Source: Acidiphilium rubrum
GTDB taxonomy: Bacteria; Pseudomonadota; Alphaproteobacteria; Acetobacterales; Acetobacteraceae
Length of the DNA: 64,000 nucleotides
Reading direction: 5' to 3'
Assembly: GCF_900156265.1 (NCBI RefSeq)
Contig: NZ_FTNE01000010.1
Coordinates: 21,467-85,466 of the forward strand
Shown here: positions 62,916 to 64,000 of the stretch, piece after piece
How the letters are laid out: each line of letters starts with the position of its first letter
How positions within the stretch are numbered: the first letter of the stretch is position 1
Program-made: the position numbers and the translations under genes
The notes under the pieces: model-generated
The model's database searches: none
The model's input: only the letters and a program-made list of their open reading frames with translations
What the model was told of the DNA's origin: nothing

Positions 62916-63998
62916 TCAGCGCTCGATCACCAGATCCGACAGGGGACGGGAACAGCAGATCAGGATCATGCCCTGGTCGATCTCGCGCTGGCGGATGCCA
63001 CCCTGGTGCTGCATATCCACCTGGCCCGAGATCAGCCGGCTTTTGCAGGTGCCGCACATGCCCTTGGTGCAGGACGAGGGCAGCCGCATGCCCGCGCTGC
63101 GCGCCGCCGTGAGCACGAATTGGTCGGCGCCGACCGCGATGCTGCGGCCCGATTTGCTGAAACTGACCGCAAACCCCGTCGCGGTCGGCGCGGTCGGTTC
63201 GGCGGGTGCGGGGGCTTCGGTGATCGTGCCGAAATCGAAACTTTCTTCGTGATAGCGGCTCATGTCGAAATCGAGCGCGCCGAGCGCGGTCCGCACCGCG
63301 GCCATGAACACGGCCGGCCCGCAATCGAACACCATGCGCAGCGCCAGATCGGGCACCAGCAGCGCCAGCATGGCGGCACTCACCCGGCCGCGCGGGCCGC
63401 CCCAGCGCTCGCCGGGTGCATCGGCCTCGCAGACGGTGATGACGCGCAAATTCGGCATCATCTGCATCATCGATGCGAGTTCGTTTCGAAAAACAATATC
63501 GGCGGGCGTGCGTGCGAAATGCACGAACACGATATCTGTCTCGGGTGCGAGATCGTGATGCGCCCGCGCCATCGACATTAGCGGCGTGATACCCGAACCG
63601 CCGGACAGAAACAGATAGGCCTCGGCCGGTGCAGCGACGAAGCTGAAATCGCCCATCGGCCCGACCGCGCGCAATGATACTCCTGGGCGCACATGCTCGT
63701 GCAGCCAGGGCGACACCACGCCGCCGGCCTGGCGCTTCACGGTGATCGAAATCCGGTCCGGCCGGGTCGGCGTTGAGGCGATGGTATAGCAACGATTGAC
63801 GCTGCCGCCATCGACCGGCACGTCGAACGTCAGGAACTGGCCGGGCAGGTAGTGGAACCGCGCCGGAGTGCGCGGCGCGAAGGTGAAGCTGCGCACGTCG
63901 GGCGTTTCATCGCGCACGGCGACGCAGACCAGCTCGTCATCGAGCTCGGCATTCCAGACCGGCAGACCATCCCGCAGTGCGATACTCTGGGCCGCCAC
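62916..63998 (-). CDS. gbcB: Glycine betaine demethylase, ferredoxin reductase subunit (5' end at window edge)
   Basis: 360 residues are visible from a GTG at 63998; the true start may lie outside the window. The FAD domain has RCYTIASTPTRPDRI, the NAD domain GGSGITPLMSMARAH and VFDCGPAVFMAAVR, and a C-terminal plant-type [2Fe-2S] domain has CTKGMCGTCKS and a distal Cys. This is the one-component reductase of Rieske demethylases and closely resembles GbcB. It supplies electrons to GbcA, encoded 55 kb away. First visible gene of the gbdR-dgc-etf operon. Confidence 0.9.
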   Translation of the reverse strand: MAAQSIALRDGLPVWNAELDDELVCVAVRDETPDVRSFTFAPRTPARFHYLPGQFLTFDVPVDGGSVNRCYTIASTPTRPDRISITVKRQAGGVVSPWLHEHVRPGVSLRAVGPMGDFSFVAAPAEAYLFLSGGSGITPLMSMARAHHDLAPETDIVFVHFARTPADIVFRNELASMMQMMPNLRVITVCEADAPGERWGGPRGRVSAAMLALLVPDLALRMVFDCGPAVFMAAVRTALGALDFDMSRYHEESFDFGTITEAPAPAEPTAPTATGFAVSFSKSGRSIAVGADQFVLTAARSAGMRLPSSCTKGMCGTCKSRLISGQVDMQHQGGIRQREIDQGMILICCSRPLSDLVIER

Positions 63999-64000
63999 GC

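Overview
The window is GC-rich and densely coded, and reads like an alphaproteobacterial chromosome, most likely Rhodospirillales/Acetobacteraceae. The evidence is a sinorhizobial-type choline transporter (choXWV), an lrp/trxB/LsrB-type LysR neighbourhood, the run bamA-skp-lpxD-fabZ-lpxA-lpxI, clpS-clpA, a Tat-exported HiPIP and an alphaproteobacterial-style AspRS. The family is inferred; no rRNA or tRNA gene was found to fix it.

Layout. 1-7.6 kb: a GcvA-like LysR gene faces a minus-strand operon of gbcA (glycine betaine Rieske demethylase), a PLP transsulfuration-family enzyme, an HcnB-like Fe-S flavoprotein and two amine oxidases. 7.6-21.2 kb: an internally deleted SMR gene, then choXWV, betB, betA, soxBDAG and sdaA. 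21.2-29.5 kb: an orphan protein between matching hairpins, phaB, a GNAT, queDE, a sulfotransferase, an LsrB-like regulator, trxB, lrp and ctaG. 29.7-38.0 kb: outer-membrane assembly and lipid A genes, then gloA and a second sulfotransferase. 38.3-56.0 kb: a degenerate cyclase/ATPase/TPR regulator, ettA, a copper-chaperone-like protein, folB, CHRD protein, HiPIP, qor, DUF2147, an LpxR-like deacylase, clpSA, a carrier-thioesterase protein, rnd and aspS. 56.3-64.0 kb: a minus-strand operon gbcB-gbdR-dgcA-dgcB-etfA-etfB.

The two ends work together. ChoXWV imports choline, BetA and BetB oxidise it to glycine betaine, GbcA with GbcB demethylates it to dimethylglycine, DgcAB with EtfAB gives sarcosine, SoxBDAG gives glycine and methylene-THF, and SdaA converts the serine made from these (glyA is not in the window) to pyruvate. 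GbdR is the likely activator. The set is split by about 35 kb of housekeeping and envelope genes.

The least expected signal is non-coding. Four roughly 200-245 bp multi-hairpin palindromes plus one half copy lie in intergenic gaps (12.8, 14.7, 35.3, 41.8 and 56.0 kb). Their arms co-vary, and at three copies the + strand switches sharply from C-rich to G-rich, even between co-directional genes. A second family of A/T-tract hairpins acts as terminators at several gene ends.
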